Positions 7,311 through 15,680 of a DNA stretch of 43,913 nt are shown in pieces. The notes under the pieces are model-generated. The model made no database searches. It was given only the letters and a program-made list of their open reading frames with translations, and was not told the origin of the DNA. The stretch is taken from NCBI GenBank assembly GCA_003551215.1, contig PUMD01000096.1, forward strand, positions 1 to 43,913, read 5' to 3'. Both the position numbers and the translations under genes were made by a program. The stretch comes from Clostridia bacterium. Lineage in GTDB: Bacteria > Bacillota > Sulfobacillia > SLMV01. Position 1 is the first letter of the stretch; each line of letters begins with the position of its first letter.

Positions 7311-8668
7311 TGGGCAAGCAAGAGATGAAATCCATGGCCGAGGCCGGTCTGAAAGAAGCCGGGGAATACTCCGCAGAAGTACACCTGTCGTCTGCGCTTT
7401 ACGAGTTGACCAGGTTTGCCGATGGGCAGATTCACCAGAACATATCGATGGACGGACTGAACGTCACCGCCTGCCTTTACGACGGGCGCAGAAGCGGTCG
7501 TGTTCACCTGTCTGCCGCGACAACGGACAGGGTGCGCCAGGCAGTGCAGCAGGCGGCAGAGAAACTGCGGTATGCAGACGAGGGGCCCAAGAGGCCGATG
7601 CCGCTTGCGGAGCAGGGATACTGCGAAGAGGACCCTCCGGGTTTCGACGAAGAGGTCGTCAGGCGGGGCACCCAGTGGAGAGCGCAGGCAGTGGAGGCTG
7701 CAGTCAAGGAGGTTGAGTCCCGTGGCCCCAGGGCGTACGGACGGGCCATAACCGAGGTGACAGAACGACTGTCGATGAACACTTCCGGGCTGCTTTCTTA
7801 CGCTCCCCGTACCCGCTGCGACCTGGTCGTTGCCACCATTCGGGACACCGGATACAGCTGCAGCGAGCGTCACGCCTACTCCCTGTCGGATATCGACGTG
7901 AAAGAGACGGCGCAGGAATCCGCTGCCGGCTGCAACCGGGCGCGGGACCCCAAAGAACTGGAGCCTCAGGAGTATCCGGTGGTGCTGCTTCCGTACGCCG
8001 CAGCTGACCTCTTTTCCTTCGTGGGCAGGCTTGGAGCCAACTCCCAGGCAGTCCTTGAGGGACGCAGTTTCATGTCCGATAGCCTCGGACAGCAGGTCAT
8101 CTCCGAAGGAATCAGCCTGTGGGACGATGCCTTTGACCGGCGGGGCAGGCCCATTCCCTTCGACGCAGAAGGAGTCAAAAAGCAGCCGGTGACAATAATC
8201 GAGGGCGGTGTGGCGGTAAGCCCGGTTTACAATCAGACCACCGGTGCCCAGCAGGGAGTCCCCTCTACCGGGCACTCCCCAGTCGGCTCTGCCTTTGCTG
8301 CCGGAGGGGGCAGCCCGCAAGCGGTACCGCAGAACCTGTTCGTAGCCGGGGGCGAGGATACCGTCGCTGATATGATCGCTGACACCAGTTTGGGCCTTCT
8401 GGTGACTTCACTTCACTACACCCGAACGGTGGAGCCCAAAGAGGTGGTGGTGACCGGCATGACCCGCAACGGAACGTTTCTCATACGCGAAGGTGAAGTG
8501 GTGGGACCGGTCAGGAACCTCCGCTTCACTGACAGTTACCTGCGCATACTCAACGACGTGACTCACTTGGGACAGCAGGGTATGAACTGCAGCCAGGGGG
8601 TGGGAAGTGTCCATGTGCCCGCCATGCGAGTCGGGAGCATGCGCTTTACGGAGAAGACCGACTTCTGA
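7307..8668 (+). CDS. tldE: TldE/PmbA-family protease subunit
   Basis: A 453-residue paralogue of TldD that lacks the HExxxH motif, as expected for the non-catalytic TldE/PmbA partner. The N-terminal domain (ADGQIHQNISMDG) and the C-terminal domain (GEDTVADMIADTSLGLLVT, GTFLIREGEVVGPV) are both recognisable. Its ATG at 7307 overlaps the tldD stop in an ATGA, implying coupled translation and a 1:1 complex. A strong intrinsic terminator follows at 8713-8764, so the operon ends here. Confidence 0.92.
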   Translation: MMGKQEMKSMAEAGLKEAGEYSAEVHLSSALYELTRFADGQIHQNISMDGLNVTACLYDGRRSGRVHLSAATTDRVRQAVQQAAEKLRYADEGPKRPMPLAEQGYCEEDPPGFDEEVVRRGTQWRAQAVEAAVKEVESRGPRAYGRAITEVTERLSMNTSGLLSYAPRTRCDLVVATIRDTGYSCSERHAYSLSDIDVKETAQESAAGCNRARDPKELEPQEYPVVLLPYAAADLFSFVGRLGANSQAVLEGRSFMSDSLGQQVISEGISLWDDAFDRRGRPIPFDAEGVKKQPVTIIEGGVAVSPVYNQTTGAQQGVPSTGHSPVGSAFAAGGGSPQAVPQNLFVAGGEDTVADMIADTSLGLLVTSLHYTRTVEPKEVVVTGMTRNGTFLIREGEVVGPVRNLRFTDSYLRILNDVTHLGQQGMNCSQGVGSVHVPAMRVGSMRFTEKTDF

Positions 8669-8712
8669 TCTGACAGGCTTATAAGGCCAGCTGGATGTCG
8701 GGAGTTTCAGGC

Positions 8713-8764
8713 GGGCGGCAGCCAGCTCAGCTGTACCAGCTGAGCAGCGGCAGCCGCCCCTTTT
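8713..8764 (+). terminator. Intrinsic terminator after tldE
   Basis: A long two-part stem: outer GGGCGGC (8713-8719) with GCCGCCC (8753-8759), and inner CTCAGCTG (8726-8733) with CAGCTGAG (8737-8744) around a TAC loop. It is followed by CTTTT. It starts 44 bp past the tldE stop. Confidence 0.85.
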
Positions 8765-8765
8765 G

Positions 8766-9129
8766 TCTGTTAAGCGTAGAATACCGACTCACCCCTTTAC
8801 AGGGCCGTAACGTGTGTGGTATTCATTGAAATGAAGGCAGAAAGTTGAGGTCCGCGCTGGATTCCCTCGTAGTTTTCCGCATTTTGCAGGCAGTCTGATG
8901 ATGCTTAGTAAAAGATCAATGACTGCAACAGAAGACAGACTCAACTGAATACCGCTGACAGTGATGGAGTGCTGCATCTGTTGTCCGTAATTTCGGTCAA
9001 CTCAAAACTCGGCACTGAAGCGAGTCGGTCTTCACATCTGTACATTAGTCCACTTCAGGTGTGTTGCGAGTATGGTGCTGCTGTCGGCAGCTGACGAAAT
9101 AACACCACACAGAAGGGAGGTGTGCAGAC
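8766..9129. other. Relatively AT-rich non-coding stretch
   Basis: About 360 bp without a convincing gene between the tldE terminator and the next start. Base composition is visibly more AT-rich than the surroundings. A 62-codon open frame exists on the minus strand but has no ribosome site or family resemblance. No tRNA, riboswitch or clear promoter was recognised. It could hold the promoter for the 9130 gene or a decayed mobile-element fragment. Confidence 0.4.
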
Positions 9130-9993
9130 GTGGAAGAACAGCAGCAGACCTTTTGGCAAAAGATGATGGCGATAGACCGCCGCATTATCTACGCCATCCT
9201 CTTTGTGCTGGTGGCGGTAATCATGCTCAACCCCATCGGGCTGCCCATAGAAATTTCCGAGGACACCCGGATATACTACAATGTCATCGAAGAGCTGGCC
9301 GAAACGGGAGAAGTTCTGTGGCTCGATGCAGCCTTCGGCCCGGGGTCCTGGGGAGAGCTGGGACCGATGGTTGAGGCAACCCTGCGGCACGCCTTCGATA
9401 GGGGCGTACCTGTAATCGGGATGGCCATGTGGGAGCAGGGAGGCCGGATGTTCGCCACCGCCCTGAACAACGTACTGGAGGATCCGCAATACGATGACAT
9501 CGAGTACGGTGAGGACGTGGTCAACCTCGGATTCCGTCCCGGTGGAGCATCTGTGGTTCTCCGCAGCGCCACCGAAGATGTTTATGAGACCTTCCGGGGA
9601 GTTAATCACGACGGCGATCCTCTCGACGATATGCCGCTGGCCATGGAGGTAGAGAGGCTGCACCCGGATTACGTCGGCCACGCGATCGTATATGAATCGG
9701 GCAGTCCGGGCGGAGCCGCATACGTCGACTACGTGCACGAGCCGACCGATCTGGAGATGTCCGTGGGAATCATCGCCATGTCGGTGCCCGGCGCCAAGGT
9801 GTATCAGGACGCCGGACAGTACGTCGGCATTCTGCCCGGCGCCACCGGAGCCGCTGAATATGAACTCTTGATCGACCACCCGGGTTATGCTGTGATGACG
9901 CAGGACGTCATCTCGCTGGGGATGGTCTTTGTGACGCTGCTGATCATCCTCGGTAACGTCGGCTGGCTGATGACGCGGCAGGAGACCCAGTGA
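9130..9993 (+). CDS. Membrane-anchored protein with extracytoplasmic alpha/beta domain, function unknown
   Basis: A 287-residue protein with one hydrophobic segment near the N-terminus (about residues 19-38) and another near the C-terminus (about residues 260-281). They enclose a soluble domain of roughly 220 residues, probably outside the membrane. The soluble part has alternating strand/helix character, with motifs such as LDAAFGPGSWGE, VPVIGMAMWEQGG and DYVGHAIVYESG, but I recognise no family. The GTG at 9130 follows AAGGGAGG. It is monocistronic, flanked by an AT-rich gap and by an intrinsic terminator at 10016. Confidence 0.75.
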   Translation: MEEQQQTFWQKMMAIDRRIIYAILFVLVAVIMLNPIGLPIEISEDTRIYYNVIEELAETGEVLWLDAAFGPGSWGELGPMVEATLRHAFDRGVPVIGMAMWEQGGRMFATALNNVLEDPQYDDIEYGEDVVNLGFRPGGASVVLRSATEDVYETFRGVNHDGDPLDDMPLAMEVERLHPDYVGHAIVYESGSPGGAAYVDYVHEPTDLEMSVGIIAMSVPGAKVYQDAGQYVGILPGATGAAEYELLIDHPGYAVMTQDVISLGMVFVTLLIILGNVGWLMTRQETQ

Positions 9994-10015
9994 GGCACAT
10001 CTGATTCTCAATGTG

Positions 10016-10057
10016 GCACCGCCGGGGAGCGACAATTGTCTCGGCGGTGCTTTTTTT
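10016..10057 (+). terminator. Intrinsic terminator
   Basis: GCACCGCCG (10016-10024) pairs with CGGCGGTGC (10042-10050), directly followed by seven T residues. It lies 22 bp after the stop of the orphan membrane protein gene. Confidence 0.92.
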
Positions 10058-10201
10058 ATGCCGTGCGAACCAAGGTGCGCGAATCTCACGGGTGAGATAA
10101 AATGGGATGGTGTATTTGGGGTCGGCTGCAGGGGGGTTTTGGCTGCCCTGCGGAAAGCAGCCGGGACACCGAGAGCCGTCGACGGTCTGGAGGTGTTGTC
10201 T

Positions 10202-10633
10202 GTGATAGTTAACGTCGAGGGAGTAGTCTGGTCGAAAGATAAAGTGCTGTTGGTCAGAAGAAGCGAGCAGGAGGACTACATGCCCGGCGTGTTGAGCCTG
10301 CCCGGAGGCAAGGTTGAGGCGGAGAAGCCGGGGGGAGATATCCTGGAGAATACTCTCAGAAGGGAACTCAAGGAGGAAGTGGGGATTTCGGTAAGCGAGA
10401 GGATGGTGTACCTGGAGAGCAAGCTTTTCTACGCCCATGACATGCCCGCTGTGGACGTCGTGTTCAGCTGCCGGCACAAAGATGGTACGGCAAGACCTGA
10501 GGATAAAACTGAGGTCAGCGAGGTCAAGTGGCTGAAAGTTGACCACGTCCTGCAAAGGCCCGGAGTCCCCCCCTGGACCAGGCGCAGTATCGAGCTGGCT
10601 GCGCGTTTTGCTGCCGGGACAGCTCAGGGCTGA
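10202..10633 (+). CDS. Nudix hydrolase
   Basis: A 143-residue MutT-like protein. The Nudix region reads LPGGKVEAE, then about 13 residues, then RRELKEEVGI. The REL-x-EE-x-G core is intact, but the first half carries a small insertion relative to the strict G-x5-E-x7 pattern. Nudix enzymes hydrolyse nucleoside diphosphates linked to other groups, and the substrate is not predictable here. The GTG at 10202 is chosen because CTGGAGG lies 10-15 nt upstream. An upstream in-frame extension runs back through the terminator at 10016-10057 and is therefore unlikely to be coding. Confidence 0.85.
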   Translation: MIVNVEGVVWSKDKVLLVRRSEQEDYMPGVLSLPGGKVEAEKPGGDILENTLRRELKEEVGISVSERMVYLESKLFYAHDMPAVDVVFSCRHKDGTARPEDKTEVSEVKWLKVDHVLQRPGVPPWTRRSIELAARFAAGTAQG

Positions 10634-10833
10634 GCTTTGTAATATCAAATGCTTCCAGATGTACCCGGAGGCGTTTTGGGTTTTCTGCAGTTGGCCGGAC
10701 GGGTGTAAATTGCGCCGTACGGCAGAGGACGGAATTGGGCAGGAGAGCGTCAGCCGTTGCAGAAGTATTCGATCAGGGTGATGTGGTTTGCGATACCTGG
10801 CACAGGATATCAGCATTGGATGGAGGAGTATTG

Positions 10834-11694
10834 ATGCCTGAACTGGCCTACGTAAACGGAGAAATCATGCCTGTTGAGGAAGCGGTAATATCGATTGAGG
10901 ACCGGGGAATGCAGTTTGGCGACAGCCTCTATGAGGTCGTCCGGTTGTACGACGGCCGACCCTTCCGCATGAAGGAGCATATAGACCGGATGAGGCGCGG
11001 GGCTGAGGTCATCGGACTCGACCTGAGCAAAGCCGGAGACCTTGAAGAGATATTGGATGAGCTTATACAGCGGGCCGGGTTGAAAACGGCCTTTGTTTAC
11101 CTGCAGGTGACCCGCGGGGTTACTCCACGCAATCACGTGATTCCCGACGATCTTACCCCCACGGTTATCGCCACCGTACGGCACTTAGAGGAGCTTTCCG
11201 AGGAGAGGTACGTCCGGGGCAGCCGGGCTTTCACCCGGCTGGATGAGCGCTGGGCCCGCAGGGACGTCAAGGCCACCACTTTGCTTCCCAACATACTGTC
11301 CCGTTCCTACGCGGTGGGTAAGGGCGGATATGACGCCATACACTACGAGGAGGACGGGACAGTCACCGAGGGCAGCGTATCAAACCTGTTTTGCGTCATC
11401 GGCGGGGTGATCCGAACTCATCCCACCGGCAAAAAGATCCTGCCCGGAATCAGCCGCGCTACCGTGCTGCAGCTTATAGAAAAGATGCAGATGCCCTTCG
11501 CCGAACAAGCCTTCACTGTCGCGGAGATGATGGATGCCTCCGAAGTATTCTTTGCCGATACCTACAGCGAGGTCATGCCGGTGGTACAGATAGATTCTCA
11601 GACCATCGGTGACGGCAAACCGGGCCCGGTGGCCAAAAAGCTGAAGAAGGCCTTCAGGCGGGTGGTAATCGCCGAGACGGGAGCCGATCTTTGA
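10834..11694 (+). CDS. Class IV PLP aminotransferase, D-amino acid aminotransferase type
   Basis: A 286-residue fold-type IV aminotransferase. The PLP lysine is Lys146 in DVKATTLLPNI, and Glu179 lies in GTVTEGSVSN. The N-terminal YVNGEIMPVEEAVISIEDRG is close to Bacillus-type D-alanine aminotransferases. These enzymes interconvert D-amino acids and 2-oxo acids, giving D-Glu and D-Ala for peptidoglycan or allowing D-amino acid breakdown. Branched-chain aminotransferase or 4-amino-4-deoxychorismate lyase are less likely alternatives. The ATG at 10834 sits behind GGAGGAG. It is convergent with an N-acyl-D-amino-acid deacylase, which supports a D-amino acid role. Confidence 0.88.
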   Translation: MPELAYVNGEIMPVEEAVISIEDRGMQFGDSLYEVVRLYDGRPFRMKEHIDRMRRGAEVIGLDLSKAGDLEEILDELIQRAGLKTAFVYLQVTRGVTPRNHVIPDDLTPTVIATVRHLEELSEERYVRGSRAFTRLDERWARRDVKATTLLPNILSRSYAVGKGGYDAIHYEEDGTVTEGSVSNLFCVIGGVIRTHPTGKKILPGISRATVLQLIEKMQMPFAEQAFTVAEMMDASEVFFADTYSEVMPVVQIDSQTIGDGKPGPVAKKLKKAFRRVVIAETGADL

Positions 11695-11706
11695 GGTGAG
11701 ATAGGT

Positions 11707-11730
11707 GGGGGAGGGGTCGCATCCTCCCCC
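11707..11730. terminator. Hairpin between convergent aminotransferase and D-aminoacylase genes
   Basis: GGGGGAGG (11707-11714) and CCTCCCCC (11723-11730) form a perfect 8-bp stem in the 46-bp gap between convergent stops. There is no T-run on either strand. It probably serves as a shared weak terminator or transcript-end stabiliser. Confidence 0.5.
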
Positions 11731-11740
11731 GGTGTATGTC

Positions 11741-13477
11741 TTACCTGGTCAGCGTCCTTCCGCTTCTGGATTCAGTGAACTCGCCGTCGTGGACAGCAAA
11801 TTCCCCATTCACAAGCAGATAACTGATGCCGGTGGCCAAGCGGCGCGGTTCTTCGTGGTCGGCGCAGCTTTTGTACGAATCGGGATCAAAGACGGCGATG
11901 TCGGCACAGAAGCCTTCCCGCAGCTGTCCCCGGTCATCCAGCCCCAGAATCGCAGCCGGCAATCGGGTTACCCGGTGCACCGCTTCCGGCAGCCCGAGCA
12001 GCGGAATGCCCAGCTGGTTGAAAAACCGGGGCATACCGCCGAAGGTGTTGGGATGAGGCAGGTAGTAAGGCGGCACCGTGACTTCGTAGCTGGTATCGAA
12101 GGCAAAGGTATCGAGTCCGACGGTAGTTTTCGGATGCTGTACGAAGACCTGCAGTGCCTCCCCACCGCCGCTGGGAGGGCGGCAGCAGGTATAGGGGTCC
12201 TGCTGCAGCAGAGAAAACATGGTTGACAGGGGATCTTCGCCCCGGTCATCGGCAATTTCCTGCAGGCTGCTGCCGGCGAGGTCCTCTGCGGTGTGGTGGC
12301 TGATAATAATACCCGACGCCCAGCCGGGGTTGCTCACCGGGTTCAGGGAATACCACCTGCCGGCTTCGATGAACTCCCGGATTTCCTCTCTGAGGTCAGG
12401 GGCCCGCAGGTTTCGGGAGAAGCCTTCCAGGGTGCCGGCCTGCTTCAACCACGGATTCAGCGGAGCTGCCAGATACCTGGCCGAAATCACTCCGCCCGTG
12501 GTGTTGGGTATTACGTCCCAGTGGATATCCAGCCCATCCTCTATCCCCTCCTGCAGCATCTCGATGGTAAGCTCGGCGGCGGCTTTTATCAGGCGCTGCG
12601 GAGGAGAGGGGAACACCGAGTAGCCAGGCAGCAGGTGCGATACCTGCAGCCGGTCTGCCTCCGCCCTCCGGCAGATGCGGATCGCTTCCTTGAGGCCCAA
12701 ACCCATAACCGGAGAACCGGTTTTCTCGCGCAGCCCGGTGCGCCGCCAGTGGGTGGCGAACAGACCGCCGCCTTCGGATGCCTGCCTCACCACCTCTACC
12801 AGTTCGTCCTCTCCGGCGAAGGCGCCGGGGGCGTAATCCAGACCGTTGGATATGCCGAAGGCCCCGGCCTCCATGGCCTCCCGCACCCACTGTTTCATCC
12901 GGGATATTTCCGCATCGTCTGCTTCACGACGGTAGTCATGTCCCATAACCGCGGTGCGGATGGTGTTGTGTCCGACCAGGGGGGCGATATTTATGCCGGT
13001 GCCCAGCTGGTTCATGAAGGTGATGAAGCTGGCAAAAGTGTCCCAGGACAGGTCGATGCCCTCGTGTTCGCGCATGGCCTCCCTGACCGGCTGCAGATCG
13101 GCTATGGGCTCGGCGTCGTACTTCCTTGGGTTTATCTTCTCCCACCAGTTCCATTCCCAGAAACCTGCGGCGTAGTAATCAGTCAGCGGTGCGGGTGAAA
13201 ACCCGCAGTTGCCCGTCACCGCGGTGGTTATGCCCTGCGCCAGGAAGTTCTCCGTTGAGGGATAAACGGCCGCGGTGGAATCAGCATGGGAGTGCATATC
13301 AATGAAACCGGGAGTCACTACCATGCCTGCGGCATCCACCGTCTCTGCAGCCGCTGCCGTCGACAGGTCGCCCACCGCGGCTATCTTTTTGCCGGTTATT
13401 CCCACGTCTTCTCGTCGGGCATCGCCCGAAGTGCCGTCGACAATTTCGCCGTTTTCGATCAGGACATCAAATTCCAT
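11741..13477 (-). CDS. N-acyl-D-amino-acid deacylase (D-aminoacylase), cytoplasmic
   Basis: A 578-residue amidohydrolase-superfamily enzyme. The metal site MHSHAD (His62, His64) follows TPGFID, and the D-aminoacylase signature GNCGFSP supplies the metal-ligand cysteine at about residue 91. The C-terminal beta-domain motif LREGFCADIAVFDPD is also present. The family releases D-amino acids from N-acyl derivatives, although some members act on dipeptides or N-acyl-D-glutamate. There is no signal peptide. The ATG lies 3 nt after the stop of the S9 peptidase gene, with GGGAGTG as ribosome site, so the two form an operon. Release of D-amino acids would feed the convergent aminotransferase. Confidence 0.9.
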   Translation of the reverse strand: MEFDVLIENGEIVDGTSGDARREDVGITGKKIAAVGDLSTAAAAETVDAAGMVVTPGFIDMHSHADSTAAVYPSTENFLAQGITTAVTGNCGFSPAPLTDYYAAGFWEWNWWEKINPRKYDAEPIADLQPVREAMREHEGIDLSWDTFASFITFMNQLGTGINIAPLVGHNTIRTAVMGHDYRREADDAEISRMKQWVREAMEAGAFGISNGLDYAPGAFAGEDELVEVVRQASEGGGLFATHWRRTGLREKTGSPVMGLGLKEAIRICRRAEADRLQVSHLLPGYSVFPSPPQRLIKAAAELTIEMLQEGIEDGLDIHWDVIPNTTGGVISARYLAAPLNPWLKQAGTLEGFSRNLRAPDLREEIREFIEAGRWYSLNPVSNPGWASGIIISHHTAEDLAGSSLQEIADDRGEDPLSTMFSLLQQDPYTCCRPPSGGGEALQVFVQHPKTTVGLDTFAFDTSYEVTVPPYYLPHPNTFGGMPRFFNQLGIPLLGLPEAVHRVTRLPAAILGLDDRGQLREGFCADIAVFDPDSYKSCADHEEPRRLATGISYLLVNGEFAVHDGEFTESRSGRTLTR

Positions 13478-13480
13478 GGA

Positions 13481-15499
13481 TCATTCACTCCCTTGCTGGG
13501 GGGACATCAGATAATGCTGAAACCAGGCCAGAGTCCTGGCCCAACGGTCGGTAATGAATCCGGGTTTTTTAAACAGGTGATGCTGTTCTGGATAGCGCAC
13601 GAAAACACAGTCCCGTCCGAGGCGCTGCATGGCGGTGTAAAACTGCTCTGATTCACCTACAGGGGTGCGCACGTCGGCCTCACCGTGCAGAATAAGCAGG
13701 GGAGTGTCGGCGTTCTGCACGTGCCGCATGGGGGAACGCCCCATGTACTGTTCCTCGTCGGCGAAGGCGGGAGATTTCATCAGGTGTTCGTTGAAGACGG
13801 CGGCGATATCGCTGGTACCCCACAGTGAGTATATGTTGGAGATGGTGGCACCGGCCACCGCGCAGGCGAATCGGTCCGTCTGCGTAACCGACCACAGGGT
13901 CATGTATCCACCGTAGCTCCAGCCCATCACTCCCAGTCGGTTTGGATCGGCGATACCCTGCTGCACTGCCCAGTCCAGGCCGCTCATTATGTCTTCGAAA
14001 TCACCGCCACCCCAGTCCTGCACCACTCCCTGGGCGAATTCCTCGCCGTAGGTGACGCTGCCGCGGGGGTTGGTGAACACAACGCAGAACCCGGCCTGTG
14101 CCAGCATCTGAAACGGGAAAGAAAAGCTGTCGGTGTAGGCGCCGTTGGGCCCACCGTGAATGGATAAAACAGTTGGATAGCGGCGGCCCTCCTCGTATCC
14201 CGGGGGTCGGACTACCCAGCCCTGTATTTCCCAGCCGTCAGCCCCCTGATATGTATAGGACTCCGCTTCCATTACCGGGTAATCACCGAGAAACTGCTCA
14301 TTGACATCGGTCAGCTGACGGGCGCTTTCTGCGGGTTCATCCGGGGCCTGCACGTACAGCTGGGGCGGGTGGGTAAAGTCCTGCGCCATATACATAAGCT
14401 CACCGGTATCCGCCGCAACGTCCAGCTGCGATACCACTCCTCCGCGGGCTGGATCCAGGGCCCCAACGGCAGCGGGTTCATCCTCCTGACCGCTGAATCG
14501 CACCGCATGCGGCAAAAATCTGCCTGCGTCACCTATCACCGCGTACAGACAGTCTCCTTCCGGCGACCAGCAGAAATCACCCATAACCGAACGGTCCAGA
14601 TCAGCCAGCAGGTCGCAGAAATCCTCTGGTTCGGCCGGCAGGGCCTGATCGTGCAGGTCCAGCACCCATAGATGGGTATTTCCGCAGCCCTGAGGAACCG
14701 AGTTCTCCGTTGCCGCTGCTGCCAGCCAGCGCCCGCAGGGTGAATAGGCCACGCAGCCAATGGACCCATCCCACATCGACACCGGGCTGCTTGCGCCGGT
14801 GCGCAGATCCATTTCGCGGATGGCGGTAGTCCAGGCCACACTGTCCTCATCGTATGTGCGGACAGTATAGGCCAGCTTATCTCCGTGCGGATGCCAGCAC
14901 ATCTTGTCGTGTCGGACGAAATCCTCTGTCAGCTGTTCGGTCTCCTCATTTTCTACATCGAGGCAGAAGATCTGCGGCCTTTTGTCGTGCGTGAACCCGG
15001 TCTGATCGTTCCGGTAGTGCAGCTCGGTGATAACGCGCGGTTTTCCGTTTTCATCCTTGTCGTCGTCCTGCTGCGGAAGCAGCTGGTCGGGTTCTGCCGG
15101 ATACCGGGCGGCTTTCACCTCGCGGGGTACCCGCGCGGAGAAGGCGATATACTTCCCGTCGGGCGACCAGTGAAGCGGAGATGAAGGGCTGTGCTCGGTC
15201 TCCATCGGCCGGGCCTCCCCGCCGTCGGGCGGGATAAGATGGATCTGGGCCTTGTCCGACCTTTTCGCCACAAAGGCTACGCGTTTGCAGTCAGGAGACC
15301 ACGCGGGCTGTGAGTCGGCCGGACCGCGGGTGAGTCTCCGCTTACCCGCCCCGTCGGTCAAATACAGGTTAGTTTCGAAACGCTCTTCATCGTCGTCGTA
15401 GCTTCTCAGTTCGTAGACCACCGATTTTCCGTCGGGTGAGACGGACGCCGACGAAATTGATTTCAGCTTCAGCACATCTTCTGGTTGCAATCTTTTCAC
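13481..15499 (-). CDS. S9-family prolyl oligopeptidase / acylaminoacyl-peptidase-like serine peptidase
   Basis: A 672-residue peptidase with an N-terminal seven-bladed propeller (repeated SPDGK/SPDCK/SPCGRW blade motifs) and a C-terminal alpha/beta-hydrolase domain. The triad is visible: Ser528 in GWSYGG, Asp609 in HGEADVRTP, and His640 or 641 in YPEQHHLF. There is no signal peptide, so it is cytoplasmic. Such enzymes cleave blocked or short peptides. GTG at 15499 is chosen because AGGAGG lies 10 nt upstream. It is the first gene of a two-gene unit with the D-aminoacylase, suggesting joint breakdown of acylated peptides. Confidence 0.92.
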   Translation of the reverse strand: MKRLQPEDVLKLKSISSASVSPDGKSVVYELRSYDDDEERFETNLYLTDGAGKRRLTRGPADSQPAWSPDCKRVAFVAKRSDKAQIHLIPPDGGEARPMETEHSPSSPLHWSPDGKYIAFSARVPREVKAARYPAEPDQLLPQQDDDKDENGKPRVITELHYRNDQTGFTHDKRPQIFCLDVENEETEQLTEDFVRHDKMCWHPHGDKLAYTVRTYDEDSVAWTTAIREMDLRTGASSPVSMWDGSIGCVAYSPCGRWLAAAATENSVPQGCGNTHLWVLDLHDQALPAEPEDFCDLLADLDRSVMGDFCWSPEGDCLYAVIGDAGRFLPHAVRFSGQEDEPAAVGALDPARGGVVSQLDVAADTGELMYMAQDFTHPPQLYVQAPDEPAESARQLTDVNEQFLGDYPVMEAESYTYQGADGWEIQGWVVRPPGYEEGRRYPTVLSIHGGPNGAYTDSFSFPFQMLAQAGFCVVFTNPRGSVTYGEEFAQGVVQDWGGGDFEDIMSGLDWAVQQGIADPNRLGVMGWSYGGYMTLWSVTQTDRFACAVAGATISNIYSLWGTSDIAAVFNEHLMKSPAFADEEQYMGRSPMRHVQNADTPLLILHGEADVRTPVGESEQFYTAMQRLGRDCVFVRYPEQHHLFKKPGFITDRWARTLAWFQHYLMSPQQGSE

Positions 15500-15680
15500 G
15501 CAACAACCACCTCCTGCGGAAAGTTTCTTCACCGGGCAGCTGTTTACCTGCCGGCAGGGTCGACCAGTCTCCGATACGGGGGCATCTCTCGTTTTTCATA
15601 TGGAGGATTTGCGCCCGATTGTGAGAATAAAATGAAGGGTAGCAGTTGAAGCTGCAGCTGGTCTGACGGGAGGAATCAAT

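Noticed and set aside
6057..8320. Long open frames on the minus strand across tldD and tldE
   Set aside because: They lie antisense to genes with clear family motifs, lack ribosome sites and show no domain signature. Long antisense frames are expected in GC-rich coding DNA.
8789..8977. Minus-strand 62-codon frame as a transposase fragment
   Set aside because: I looked for a transposase C-terminus in it but found no DDE or known family motif and no terminal repeats.
10013..10201. Longer N-terminus for the first Nudix protein
   Set aside because: The extension would translate the intrinsic terminator at 10016-10057, whereas GTG 10202 has its own ribosome site.
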